Shown: piece by piece, positions 31,290 to 42,200 of the stretch | How positions within the stretch are numbered: the first letter of the stretch is position 1 | How the letters are laid out: each line of letters begins with the position of its first letter | Assembly (NCBI GenBank): GCA_037355855.1 | Contig: CM074758.1 | Coordinates: 5,367,001-5,431,000, forward strand | DNA: 64,000 nucleotides | Direction of reading: 5' to 3' | From: Pseudo-nitzschia pungens | Lineage: Eukaryota > Bacillariophyta > Bacillariophyceae > Bacillariales > Bacillariaceae | Translations under genes and position numbers: made by a program | Notes under the pieces: generated by a model | What the model was told of the DNA's origin: nothing | Databases searched by the model: none | Seen by the model: only the letters and a program-made list of their open reading frames with translations

Positions 31290-32099
31290 TCATCGCAAGG
31301 TCACGGCATTCTGTGCTGCGGCGAGAACAATCCGCAAATTGTCCTTGAGTTCCGCGGAGGCACACCGCAGGGCGTCGGCATCCCGTTGAACCGCAGCAAG
31401 CACGATCTGCTCGTTGTTCTTGAGTCCATCGGATGCGTATTGCAATGCCCATCCGTCTCGTTGAACCGCAGCCAGCACGACCTCGTTGTTGTTCTTTAGT
31501 CTGTTGGATGCCAAGTTCAAGGCCATGCCATCCTGTTTCACTGCCGCGAGCATGATCTGCTTGTTGTCCTTGAGTTTTTTGGATGCTAAGGTCAGTGCCC
31601 GGTCATCCCGTTCGACCGCAGCGAGCACGATCTGCTCGTTGTCCTTGAGTCTATCGGATGCAAGGGTCAATGCGAGTCCATCCTCTTCGACCGCAGCGAG
31701 GACGATCTGTTCGTTGGTCTTGAGTCTGCTGGATGCAAAGGACAAGGCCAGGCCATTCTGTGTTACGGCAGCAAGAACGATCTGCTCGTTGTTCTTGAGT
31801 CTATTGGAGGCATCATACAAGGCCATGCCATTCTGTGTTACGGCAGCGAGCACGATCTGCTCGTTGTTCTTTAGTCTGTTGGATGCATCGCACAAAGCCA
31901 TGCCATTCTGTGTTACGGCAGCGAGCACGATCTGCTCGTTGTTCTTGAGTTCACTGGACGCATATTCCAAGTCCAGGCCATTCTCTGTAACGGCACTCAT
32001 TACGTATGCGAACTTCTTCTTCATCTTTTCGGATGCTTTTCGCAATTTTGAAGGAGTCCTTTCCTTGGCTTTTATATTGTTCCTGTTGCAGTTCCCCAT
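31290..32099 (-). CDS. DUF4116 tandem-repeat protein with MGNC N-terminus
   Basis: A single-exon ORF of 269 aa. After a basic N-terminal part of about 35 residues come nine tandem 25-residue repeats of the pattern AVxxNGxALxxASxxLKNNEQIVLA. This is the DUF4116 motif, common in diatoms and in some large DNA viruses, with unknown function; it probably forms a helical solenoid. The first residues, MGNCNRNN, fit an N-myristoylation site with an adjacent Cys for palmitoylation, which would place the protein on a membrane. Repeats 2 and 3 are almost identical, pointing to recent expansion. The product ends soon after the ninth repeat without another domain. Confidence 0.88.
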   Translation of the reverse strand: MGNCNRNNIKAKERTPSKLRKASEKMKKKFAYVMSAVTENGLDLEYASSELKNNEQIVLAAVTQNGMALCDASNRLKNNEQIVLAAVTQNGMALYDASNRLKNNEQIVLAAVTQNGLALSFASSRLKTNEQIVLAAVEEDGLALTLASDRLKDNEQIVLAAVERDDRALTLASKKLKDNKQIMLAAVKQDGMALNLASNRLKNNNEVVLAAVQRDGWALQYASDGLKNNEQIVLAAVQRDADALRCASAELKDNLRIVLAAAQNAVTLR

Positions 32100-34544
32100 C
32101 TCGTTGCTAGTAATACTACTAATGGATAGTACTACTGTTGTTATCGTTGCAATTTCTTCTTGCTGTCACTTTGATTGGCGGTACTACCGGTACTACTGCA
32201 AGGACTACTGCCTAGTACTACTAGTAGTGGTTGAAATTCTTGCTGTTGCTGCTGCTGCCCTTTATGACCACATGAGGAGGACGAGCATGATGCTTCTTGT
32301 TGTTGGATTCTTCGATAACAGCGTAAAATATCCTTAACTAAAAATGACACGGAAGAAAACTAGTAAGAGCAGCTGCCTATTTCTACATGAACTACATCGA
32401 ACGGCATGACCAAGAACGACTGCTGCTGGAAGAGATGAATAAGTTGAGAGGCGTACCGTATTTTCCTGATGAGAGAAAAAGGCCACCACTTCAGCCTGAC
32501 TCGTACCGGTATCGCACGTACCGGTAAACCTTACTAACACCGGATCAGAATTTTGGTATCGAACCATCCGATGCCAGTGCACGACTCCATCCACGAATGC
32601 GTCGAGTCTCGAGCCAAAATCTAATACGAAGTACTTCGTAGCGGGTTACGTTGTTCTTGTACTGTATATTACGAAGTATAATCCTTTCGACGTACACAAG
32701 ACAATTACGACGCAATCTTGGCCAAGACTATGGGCTTAAACAAGGATGTATATAGGTCTGTCAGCTGGTTCGTTCGAAGTAGTACTAAACTTACGTGTAC
32801 GAGTAACCTTAAGGGGTGTAAGTATCATGACCTGGTACGACCTAGAACAATGGTGCTGCCAGTCACACTTACATCAAGGACATACATCAGTCACAGAACA
32901 GTAGATGAGAGATTGAGTCATTTCTTTCTCCGGTTAGTTCTTGGTAATTGTGAAGAAGCCCTCACCTTTTAGAAAATCCTCAACTGCGACACCGCAAACA
33001 AATACTTCGTTCCTATCAGCTGTCCCCCGGTTTCCGTTGAAATTAGTAGTTGAGGATGTAGAACCGGGGGACAGCTGATAGGAACTTTGTAGTAAACCTT
33101 ACTCTACGAACGGTAGTACCGTACCATATACGTAATTCGTCGAACGAAGCAAAACCAACCACCCACCGCTCCGGACTACCATACGGTACCGAACTCATTA
33201 CGACGCAAACAGTACCACATTCGAAAGCCCTCGTTAACGTTGCTTCCTGCGCTCGATGGGTGAGAAGATGATGTCTCTCGAACGGAAGAATTCGAGCATG
33301 GACAGTATTTTTGCACGAGAAGAACAACATCGTGTGTATTGTGTGCTGAATTTGAGTCGGGATTGTAGTCGAGAAGGCCTTCGAATCTCGATTCTCAAGC
33401 GCCAAACGCCGACGCGTTGTCGTTGTCGTTGTCGTTGTCATTGTCGTTGTCGTTAACGTTGTCGTTGTCATTGTTGGCGTTGGCGTTGGCGCCCAATGAG
33501 CAGTTGCGGTCGCGTCGTCCGATATGATCAATGATCCCGATTCCTTGGGCCCACAATGGACGCTTCGGCACTAGTTGCCTCCGCGAGGAGACTCCGCAGC
33601 ACCATCCGATGGTTTTCGGGGGGCTTGTTGGCTGCTGATGCTGATGACAATACTACCGTGTAATGGTTTAGGCATCCGTGCAAATCCGTTCCGTGCACAT
33701 CCGGTCCGTGCACCTCTTCTTTATTTAAAAATTCTACATATTTCCTACACAAAGCAACAGTTCAGAACGTCATGGGACGCGCTCATCGCTCATCGCTCAT
33801 CGCTCGTCGCTCGTCGAAGTGAATAACAATCGGAGAGCAAAATATTATCAGAAAGAAAAGTATTCGTATTTTCCCCCGTGAGAGATAACATTAGAAGTGA
33901 GGAACACGACTTACTACACCCAAAATTATTTACGTACATTTTCAACCTGCTACTACTACTACTATTCTAACAGAATCAGCACACGCCACTGCTATTATTT
34001 CCACCTTGATTGAGTTTTTGCTCATTATTATGATTACTAGTAGTAGTAGTATTTGATTGTGCCACTACTACTACTACTACTACTAGGGGCTCTTGCTAAG
34101 AATTTCTTGTTGTGTTGTCCTCGTCTCTGCAACAAGCCATACAATTCTTACTGGAAGAATCAAAACTTTGAATACATTTCAAAACACATTCATTGCTATG
34201 ATTTGGTAATTGAGAACATAGAATTATTCATTACTAGTACTGAACCAAGAACGTTCTTACTTCTGGTACTAATTACTACTAGTAGTAGTGTACCTACTAC
34301 TAGCGGTTTACACCACGGAATCTTCACCAAAAGCTGAGACACCACACTTGATCTCAAGAAGCAAAAAAACTTGCTGATGGGTATTTCATTGGGGATGGTA
34401 CTCTAGTAGTAGTAGGGTGGTGGCAACATGATTTGGGAATAAAAAGCCAGCATTGCAGTCCTTTGTCGGGGTCCCCTTCTCGAGCTTTTTGTCAGCAGCA
34501 ATCCAGACACCACCTGACCGGATTTGTACTAGTAGCACTGGATA
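32100..34544. other. Intergenic; no supported gene
   Basis: It contains TAC/TAG-rich tracts (32110-32230, 33950-34090, 34265-34300), a GTCGTT run at 33419-33475, a TCATCGC run at 33781-33812 and the strong hairpin at 33010-33084. ORFs on either strand are short and repetitive. The 33043-33531 minus ORF owes its Thr runs to the microsatellite. Confidence 0.45.
33010..33084. repeat. Perfect 23-bp inverted repeat with 29-nt loop
   Basis: The arm 33010-33032 (TTCCTATCAGCTGTCCCCCG...) is matched without error by 33062-33084. Sequence outside the arms (TACTTCG / CTTTGTAGTA) pairs partly as well. It could be a tiny MITE remnant or a structured RNA; no gene lies next to it. Confidence 0.85.
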
Positions 34545-34979
34545 CTACTCTAGTGATGCTCGTGGTGCTGGTGTCCCCTCCAGATACATGATGATTCTTC
34601 TTCTCGAAAAACACTTCTTGCTAGTAGTACTATCGAAGGAGTTGAGTTCGTGCTGATAGCAGAAGATGATGCTATCGATGATGGTGCTGTTTCTGTTTTT
34701 TAAAGCAGCGAACGCCTGCGTGAGCGCAACAGTGACCCGGGAGGGGCTCTGTTTGACAATTGAGAGTCCTTGTTCTTCCTTTGGTAAATTCGCCACGCCC
34801 TCCTCTTTCTTGTTGAGCAGAGCTACTACATTCGACCAGGTATCTATCGCATGCGTGGGAAAGAATGTAGTAGGGCTTTCCGTGTCGTGCGACAACGTGG
34901 GGCTAGTGGTGGGAGAATTGGTTGGCTCCAAAGAATGAGTCATCGTTGGGTTCGTTTCCGAATCGATCCAACCAACCAA
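34545..34979 (-). CDS. Possible exon or small gene, Ser/Thr/Pro-rich start, unknown
   Basis: The open frame of about 144 codons has no ATG at its 5' end. An ATG occurs at THSLEPTNSP (about 34943). It begins with SPT-type repeats (NSPTTSPTLSHDTESPTTFFPT), then a less biased stretch (HAIDTWSNVVALLNKK, VTVALTQAFAALKNRN). The SPT motif recalls the Ser-Pro protein encoded just upstream on the same strand, so it might be a distal exon of that gene. I could not find a convincing donor/acceptor pair. It may also be chance. Confidence 0.3.
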   Translation of the reverse strand: MVGWIDSETNPTMTHSLEPTNSPTTSPTLSHDTESPTTFFPTHAIDTWSNVVALLNKKEEGVANLPKEEQGLSIVKQSPSRVTVALTQAFAALKNRNSTIIDSIIFCYQHELNSFDSTTSKKCFSRRRIIMYLEGTPAPRASLE

Positions 34980-35229
34980 TCAACCAACCTACCGTTCCTC
35001 CATCAATCCATCGATCGGTTCCTCCAACGACGGGAGTGCTGTTTCGATCGGCGTTGCCTCTTGGCGGTCGCGCTGGGGTTGGCGTCGTCCCGCGCTGTTC
35101 CTTCCGGGTTGCAGTCCGGGACACCAACCCGAGCGAGCGCGGTGAAACGCGGTGTGCGAATCGTCGTCGTTGTCGTCACCGTCCTGCTCGGTTTAGTTCC
35201 GGCGCTGCTCGCTGTTGCGTCGTCCGCCG

Positions 35230-36235
35230 ATGGATTTGCCGTTGGGTTTGCCTATGGGTTTCTCGTGGGGTTAGCATTGTGTCTGCCGTTGGGTTTGACA
35301 TTGGGTTTGACATTTGGTCTCCCATCGGGTTTGGCGTTGGGTTTGGAATTGGGTTTGTTGTGTTTCCCGTTTCGTTTGCTGTTAGGTTTGCTGTTAGGTT
35401 TGCCGTTGGGTTTGCCGTTGGGTTTGGCATTGAGTTTGTTGTGTTTCAAATTTTTTTTGCAAGTTTGGTTTCAAGTTTGGTTTCCCGTTTGGTTTGGCGT
35501 TTGGTTTGGCGTTGGGTTTGGAATTGGGTTTGTTGTGTTTCCCATAGTGTTTGCCGTTGTGTCTGGAATTGGGTTTGGAATCGGGTTTGGAATTGGGTTT
35601 GTTGTGTTTCCCGTTTCGTTTCCCGTTTTGTTTGCTGTTAGGTTTGCCGTTGGGTTTGGCATTGAGTTTGTTGTGTTTCAAATTTTTTTGCAAGTTTGGT
35701 TTCAAGTTTGGTTTCAAGTTTGGTTTCAAGCTTGGTTTCAAGTTTGGTTTCCCGTTTGGTTTGGCGTTGGGTTTGGAATTGGGTTTGTTGTGTTTCCCAA
35801 AGTGTTTGCCGTTGTGTCTGGAATTGGGTTTGGAATCGGGTTTGTTGTGTTTCCCGTTGTGTTTGGCATTGGCTTTGTTGTGTTTCCCGTTGTGTTTCCC
35901 GTTGTGTTTCCCGTCGGGTTTGGCGTTGGGTTTGGAATTGGGTTTGTTGTTCTTCCCGTTGGGTTTGACATTGGGTTTAGTATTGTGTCTCCCATCGGGT
36001 TTGGCGTTGGGTTTCATGTTGGGTTTGCCGTTGGGCTTAGCATTGGGTTTTCTGTTGGGTTTTCTGTTGGGTTTTCTGTTGGGTTTTCTGTTGGGTTTAC
36101 CGTTGCGTCTGCCATCGGGTTTGACTTCGGGTTTGGCATTGGGTTTGCGGTTGCGTCTGCCGTAGGGTTTCTCGTTTGGTTCAACGTTGGGTTTGGCACT
36201 GGGCTTGCGGTTTGGTTTGCCGTTGCGCTTTCCCT
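35230..36235. repeat. Coding minisatellite for the Lys-Pro-Asn tetrapeptides
   Basis: 12-bp units (plus strand GTTGGGTTTGGC-like) are repeated about 80 times. They also form larger duplicated blocks: the segment around TTTGTTGTGTTTCAAATTTT occurs at about 35429 and 35669. On the minus strand they encode [KR]-[PH]-N-x. Confidence 0.85.
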
Positions 36236-39200
36236 GACCTCCTGCAGGTCGGCGGTGGCGGTGGCGGTGGCGGACAACCGTAGTGAGCTCGTTGTCGGGA
36301 ATGCCCGTGGCATAGTTGTTCGGTGCGGGGGGGGTGGTGACAAGCATGGAACCCGTCGGACTAGGAGCAACCGTTGGAACGTTCGACCAATCATTGCCGG
36401 GGGTCTTCGGGGCGGCAGATTTGTTTCCTCTGTTACCACCATTGGTAGCGCTTTTTCTCATCTTCTTGGTCATGCGCTTGCTCTTGCTTTTTGTGCGCTT
36501 TCGCATTCCGCCCATGGTAGCGTTTTTTCTCTTCTTCCTGGTCATGCGCTTGCCCTTGCTTTTTGTGCCCTTTTGCTTTCCGTCCTTGCCCTTGGCGTCC
36601 TTCGTCGTGCTACCCTTACCCGTGCTCTTGCTACCCTTACCCTTACCCGTGCCCTTGCTACCCTTACCCTTGCCCTTGCTACCTTTGCCCTTGCCCTTGC
36701 TACCTTTGCCCTTACCCTTTGCCGAAGGTGCGTCCGATTCTTCACCACCTGGAGGTTTAACTGAAGGTTGAGGCGTACGTCGACTTCGGGAAGGTACATC
36801 CGAGGGACTTGACGAAGGTGCGGCTGATACGGAAGGTTTTGCTGTAGGTACATCCGAGGGACTCGCCGAAGGTATGGCTGAGACCGAGGGACTTGCGGAA
36901 GGTACATCCGAGGGACTCGACGACGGTGCGGTTGAAACTGAGGGACCTGCGGAAGGTAAATCAGAGGGGTTTGACGAAGGTAGGGCTGAGACTGAAGGTT
37001 TTGCGGAAGGTTTACTGGAGGGACTCACCGAAGGTAGGTCTGAGACGGAGGGACTTGCGGAAGGCACATCCGAGGGACTCGCTGAGGGTGAGGCTGAGAC
37101 TGTGGGACTCGCTGAAGGTAAAAAACTTGCCGAAGGAGCTGTTGAGACAGTGGGCCTTCCTGAAGGTACATCCGAGGGACTCGCCGAAGGCATGGCCGAG
37201 AAAGAGGGACGTGCTGAAGGTATGGGACTCATTGAGGGTGGATCTGGAATCGAGGGACTTGCTGAGGGTGCATTGGTGGTGGGACTAATTGAGGGTACGG
37301 CTGAAACCGAGGGAGTAGCTGAAGGCATGCTACTGTCAGAGGGTGGATTTGAGATTGAAGGACTTGCTGAAGGCAAAGAACTTGCTGTAGGTTTATTTGA
37401 GACCGAAGGACTTGCTGAAGGTTCATCGGTGGGACTGACTGAAGGTATGGCTGAGATCGTGGGACTTGCTGTAGGTACATCTGAGGGACTTGCCGAAGGT
37501 GCGTCTGAGACCGTGGGACTTGCTGTAGGTACAACCGAAGGCGTTGCTGAAGGTATGACTGAGACCGAGGGACTTGCTGAAGGCACAGAACTTGCTGAAG
37601 GTTGATTTGAGACCGAAGGACTGACTGATGGCACATTGGTAGGACTAACAGATGGTGAAGCTGAAACCGAGGGAGTAGCTGAAGGCATGTAAGTCACTGA
37701 AGGTGGATATGAGACAGAAGGACTTGCTGAAGGCACAGAACTTGCTGTAGGTTGATTTGAGACAGATGGACTTGCTGATGGCACATTGGTAGGACCAACA
37801 GAAGGTATAGATGAGACTGAGGGAGTAGCTGAAGGCATGCTACTGTCAGAGGGTGGATTTGAGATTGAAGGACTTGCTGAAGGCATAGAACTTGCTGTAG
37901 GTTTATTTGAGACCGAAGGACTTGCTGAAGGTTCATCGGTTGGACTGACTGAAGGTATGGCTGAGATCGTGGGACTTGCTGTAGGTACATCTGAGGGACC
38001 TGCCGAAGGTGCGTCTGAGACTGTGGGACTTGCTGTAGATACAACCGAAGGCGTTGCTGAAGGTATGACTGAGACCGAGGGACTTGCTGAAGGCACAGAA
38101 CTTGCTGAAGGTTGATTCGAGACTGAAGGACTGACTGATGGCACATTGGTAGGACTAACAGATGGTGAAGCTGAAACCGAGGGAGTAGCTGAAGGCATGT
38201 AAGTCACTGAAGGTGGATATGAGACAGAAGGACCTGCCGAAGGCACAGAACTTGCTGTAGGTTGATTTGAGACAGATGGACTTGCTGATGGCACATTGGT
38301 AGGACCAACAGAAGGTATAGATGAGACTGAGGGAGTAGCTGAAGGCATGCTACTGTCAGAGGGTGGATTTGAGATTGAAGGACTTGCTGAAGGCACAGAA
38401 CTTGCTGAAGGTTGATTTGAGACCGATGGACTGACTGATGGCACATTGGTAGGACTAACAGATGGTGAAGCTGAAACCGAGGGAGTAGCTGAAGGCATGT
38501 AAGTCACTGAAGGTGGATATGAGATTGAAGGACTTGCTGAAGGCACAGAACTTGCTGTAGGTTGATTTGAGACTGTAGGCCTTGCTGATGGAACATTGGT
38601 AGGACCAACAGAAGGTTTAGATGAGACAGAGGGAGTAGCCGAAGGCATGCTACTGTCAGAGGGTGGATTTGAGATTGAAGGACTTGCTGAAGGCATAGAT
38701 CTTGCTGTAGGTTTATTTGAGACCGAAGGACTTGCTGAAGGTTCATCGGTTAGACTAATTGAAGGTATGGCTGAGATCGTGGGACTTGCAGAATCTTCAG
38801 GACTGGCTGTTGGTATGGCTGAGAACGATGGACTTGCTGAAGGTACGGGACTAGCAGAAGGTGGATTTGAGACTGATGGACTTGCTGAAGGCACAGAACT
38901 TGCTGAAGGTTGATTCGAGACCGAAGGACTGACTGATGGCACATTGGTAGGACTAACAGATGGTGAAGCTGAAACCGAGGGAGTAGCTGAAGGCATGTAA
39001 GTCACTGAAGGTGGATATGAGACAGAAGGACTTGCTGAAGGCACAGAACTTGCTGTAGGTGGATTTGAGACTGTAGGCCTTGCTGATGGCACATTGGTAG
39101 GACCAACAGAAGGTATAGATGAGACCGAGGGAGTAGCTGAAGGCATGCTACTGTCAGAGGGTGGATTTGAGACCGAAGGACTTGCTGAAGGCATAGAACT

Positions 39201-42200
39201 TGCTGTAGGTTTATTTGAGACCGAAGGACTTGCTGAAGGTTCATCGGTTGGACTGACTGAAGGTATGGCTGAGATCGTGGGACTTGCAGAATCTTCAGGA
39301 CTGGCTGTTGGTATGGCTGAGATCGATGGACTTGCTGAAGGTATGGGACTAGCAGAAGGTGGATTTGAGACTGATGGACTTGCTGAAGGCATAGAACTTG
39401 CTGTAGGTTGATTTGAGACTGATGGACTTGCTGAAGGTCTTTCGGTGGGACTAACAGATGGTGAAGCTGAAACCGAGGGAGTAGCTGAAGGCATGTAAGT
39501 CACTGAAGGTGGATATGAGACAGAAGGACTTGCTGAAGGCACAGAACTTGCTGTAGGTTGATTTGAGACAGATGGACTTGCTGATGGAACATTGGTAGGA
39601 CCAACAGAAGGTATAGATGAGACTGAGGGAGTAGCTGAAGGCATGCTACTGTCAGAGGGTGGATTTGAGATTGAAGGACTTGCTGAAGGCATAGAACTTG
39701 CTGTAGGTTTATTTGAGACCGAAGGACTTGCTGAAGGTTCATCGGTTGGACTGACTGAAGGTATGGCTGAGATCGTGGGACTTGCTGTAGGTACATCTGA
39801 GGGACTTGCCGAAGGTGCGTCTGAGACTGTGGGACTTGCTGTAGGTACAACCGAAGGCGTTGCTGAAGGTATGACTGAGACCGAGGGACTTGCTGAAGGC
39901 ACAGAACTTGCTGAAGGTTGATTCGAGACTGAAGGACTGACTGATGGCACATTGGTAGGACTAACAGATGGTGAAGCTGAAACCGAGGGAGTAGCTGAAG
40001 GCATGTAAGTCACTGAAGGTGGATATGAGACAGAAGGACTTGCTGAAGGCACAGAACTTGCTGTAGGTGGATTTGAGACAGATGGACTTGCTGATGGCAC
40101 ATTGGTAGGACCAACAGAAGGTATAGATGAGACCGAGGGAGTAGCTGAAGGCATGCTACTGTCAGAGGGCGTATTTGAGATTGAAGGACTTGCTGAAGGC
40201 ACAGAACTTGCTGTAGGTTTATTTGAGACCGAAGGACTTGCTGAAGGTTCATCGGTGGGTCTGACTGAAGGTATGGTTGAGATCGTGGGACTTGCTGTAG
40301 GTACATCTGAGGGACTTGCCGAAGGTGCGTCTGAGACCGTGGGACTTGCTGTAGGTACAACCGAAGGCGTTGCTGAAGGTATGACTGAGACCGAGGGACT
40401 TGCTGAAGGTACGGGACTCGCTGAAGGTAGTGCTGAGACCGAGGGGTTTACAGAAGGTGTTGCTGATGGTTGTGTGGAAGGCGTATCCGCGAGAGCTCGC
40501 TGGCATCTTTCTCGGTAAGTTTGCTGTAAACAAATGACAGAAGGCGTCTGTTAGATGTTGAATGAAGACCACTAACGTTCCAAAAAGAAGGTATGACACA
40601 CGAGACAGTGAAGAAAATAATTCGCATCGTGTCGACGCGAGTTCATAACGATGATCGAAATTTCTTGATTCAGAACGCAACAGCAAGCACCTCACTTACA
40701 CAAATCAAGTAATCGGCAATGTCGATTTGTTGTTTTTTCTTCCGTTTCATTTTTGACATGGTTTCTGCCGTACTCTTTGCCGATCCGTAGTACCAAGTAT
40801 GTGTAGTTAATCCATCGGCGCCTCCTTTGCCGTACCCGTTTCCTTCGTTTCCGAAGTGTTGGGGTTTTCCATCATCATTTCCTTTGGTCCCTTTGCGTTT
40901 GCCATTGGTCCCTTTGCGTTTGCCTTTCGTTCCTTTGTTTTTGCCCTTGACTTTCGTTCCTTTGTTTTTGCCTTCGCCTTTGGTTCCTTTGTTTTTGCCT
41001 TCGCCTTTCGTTCCTTTGCTATTGCCTTTGCCTTTCGTTCCTTTGACTTTGGTTCCTTTGCCTTTGCCTTTCGTTCCTTTGCCTTTGCCTTTCGTTCCTT
41101 TGCCCTTTGTGGGCGTGGGTTTCGGGGAATGTGTCGGAACAAGTGTCGGAACGAGTGTCGGAACAAGTGTCGGTTCCGTTGACGGCGGAACTGAGCGCGG
41201 GTAATCCGTCGGTTCTCTTGACGGTGGCAACGTCTCTGTATCCGAGACACATATGCTGTTCTTTGAGGGAGCAAAGGCCCCGAGATCCACATCCATGATT
41301 TCCTGAAAGGTCTTTTCGAGCTTTTCCGAGGGACGAATGTCGAAATGCACGCGGTTGGTTGACACACACAAACACACACACACACATACACAACACACAA
41401 CACACAACACACACACGGGGAAACACATTCCGCGAAAACAAGATTCGAAGAATCGAAACGTCAGTGACTCCGTCCAGGAGAGCAACAACACGGTTGAAAA
41501 AAGCATCGCTAGGTATGGGTGACTGACTCACGTTCTTGTTCCCTCTCTTGGAAAGTTCGAGAAACGAAAAGGGTGGCTCATCCTTTGCCACGGGTTCGAT
41601 GCCGTCTCGGTTTCGTTTTCGTTTTCGTCGTCTTTTTCCCAGCAACCGACCGATGGATTGCGGTCGTTCGTCTTCGTCGTCCTCGTCAACACCTTCCTCG
41701 TTTTCAAAACCATCGTCCTCGTCGTCCTCGTCTTCTTCGTGATCACAACCAGGAACGTCGCAAGCGATGATGTTGATGTCGTCGGAGACTGTCTCTGTTT
41801 CGGTGGAAGGGACGTTTGTTTCTTGGGAACCAACACCTGGCAACAATTGTCGATTCTTTGAGTTTGTTCTTTTCTTCCTGTTCTTGTTGTCGCCTTTCTT
41901 GTTGTTGTTGTTGTTGTTGTTGTTTCTTTCGCCACGAATGAATGGCACGACGTTCTCGATCAGTTCCAGGCGCAGTTTTGCGAGTCGCTCGGCATTTCCG
42001 TACCTGCCGTCAAAGATAGTCTCGTAATCCTCAATGGTCGGAGAGACGGGGAGACCAAATCTGTTGGCCTCCGACTCTTCCAGCGTTCCAACGAACAACC
42101 CACCACAGACAAAATCGGGAATGTCTGGGTCCGGAGAATCGAGGACAAGCTCGTCGTAATCCGCCGGATCGTACCTCGTCCGCGTCCGCGTCCGCGTCCG

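Noticed and set aside
30680..31348. 222-codon plus-strand ORF
   Set aside because: Arg/Ser-rich without domains, contains a TGCATGG microsatellite, and overlaps the DUF4116 gene in antisense.
34851..36764. Long plus-strand ORF of very hydrophobic LGLPLGLALG-type repeats
   Set aside because: It is the antisense of the Lys-Pro-Asn tetrapeptide array. The minus strand has a continuous exon with matching splice phases and a signal peptide; the plus frame has neither.
36874..40518. Plus-strand ORFs encoding EGLAEGxxEG repeats
   Set aside because: They are the complement of the Ser-Pro coding array and are broken into many pieces, whereas the minus frame is unbroken.
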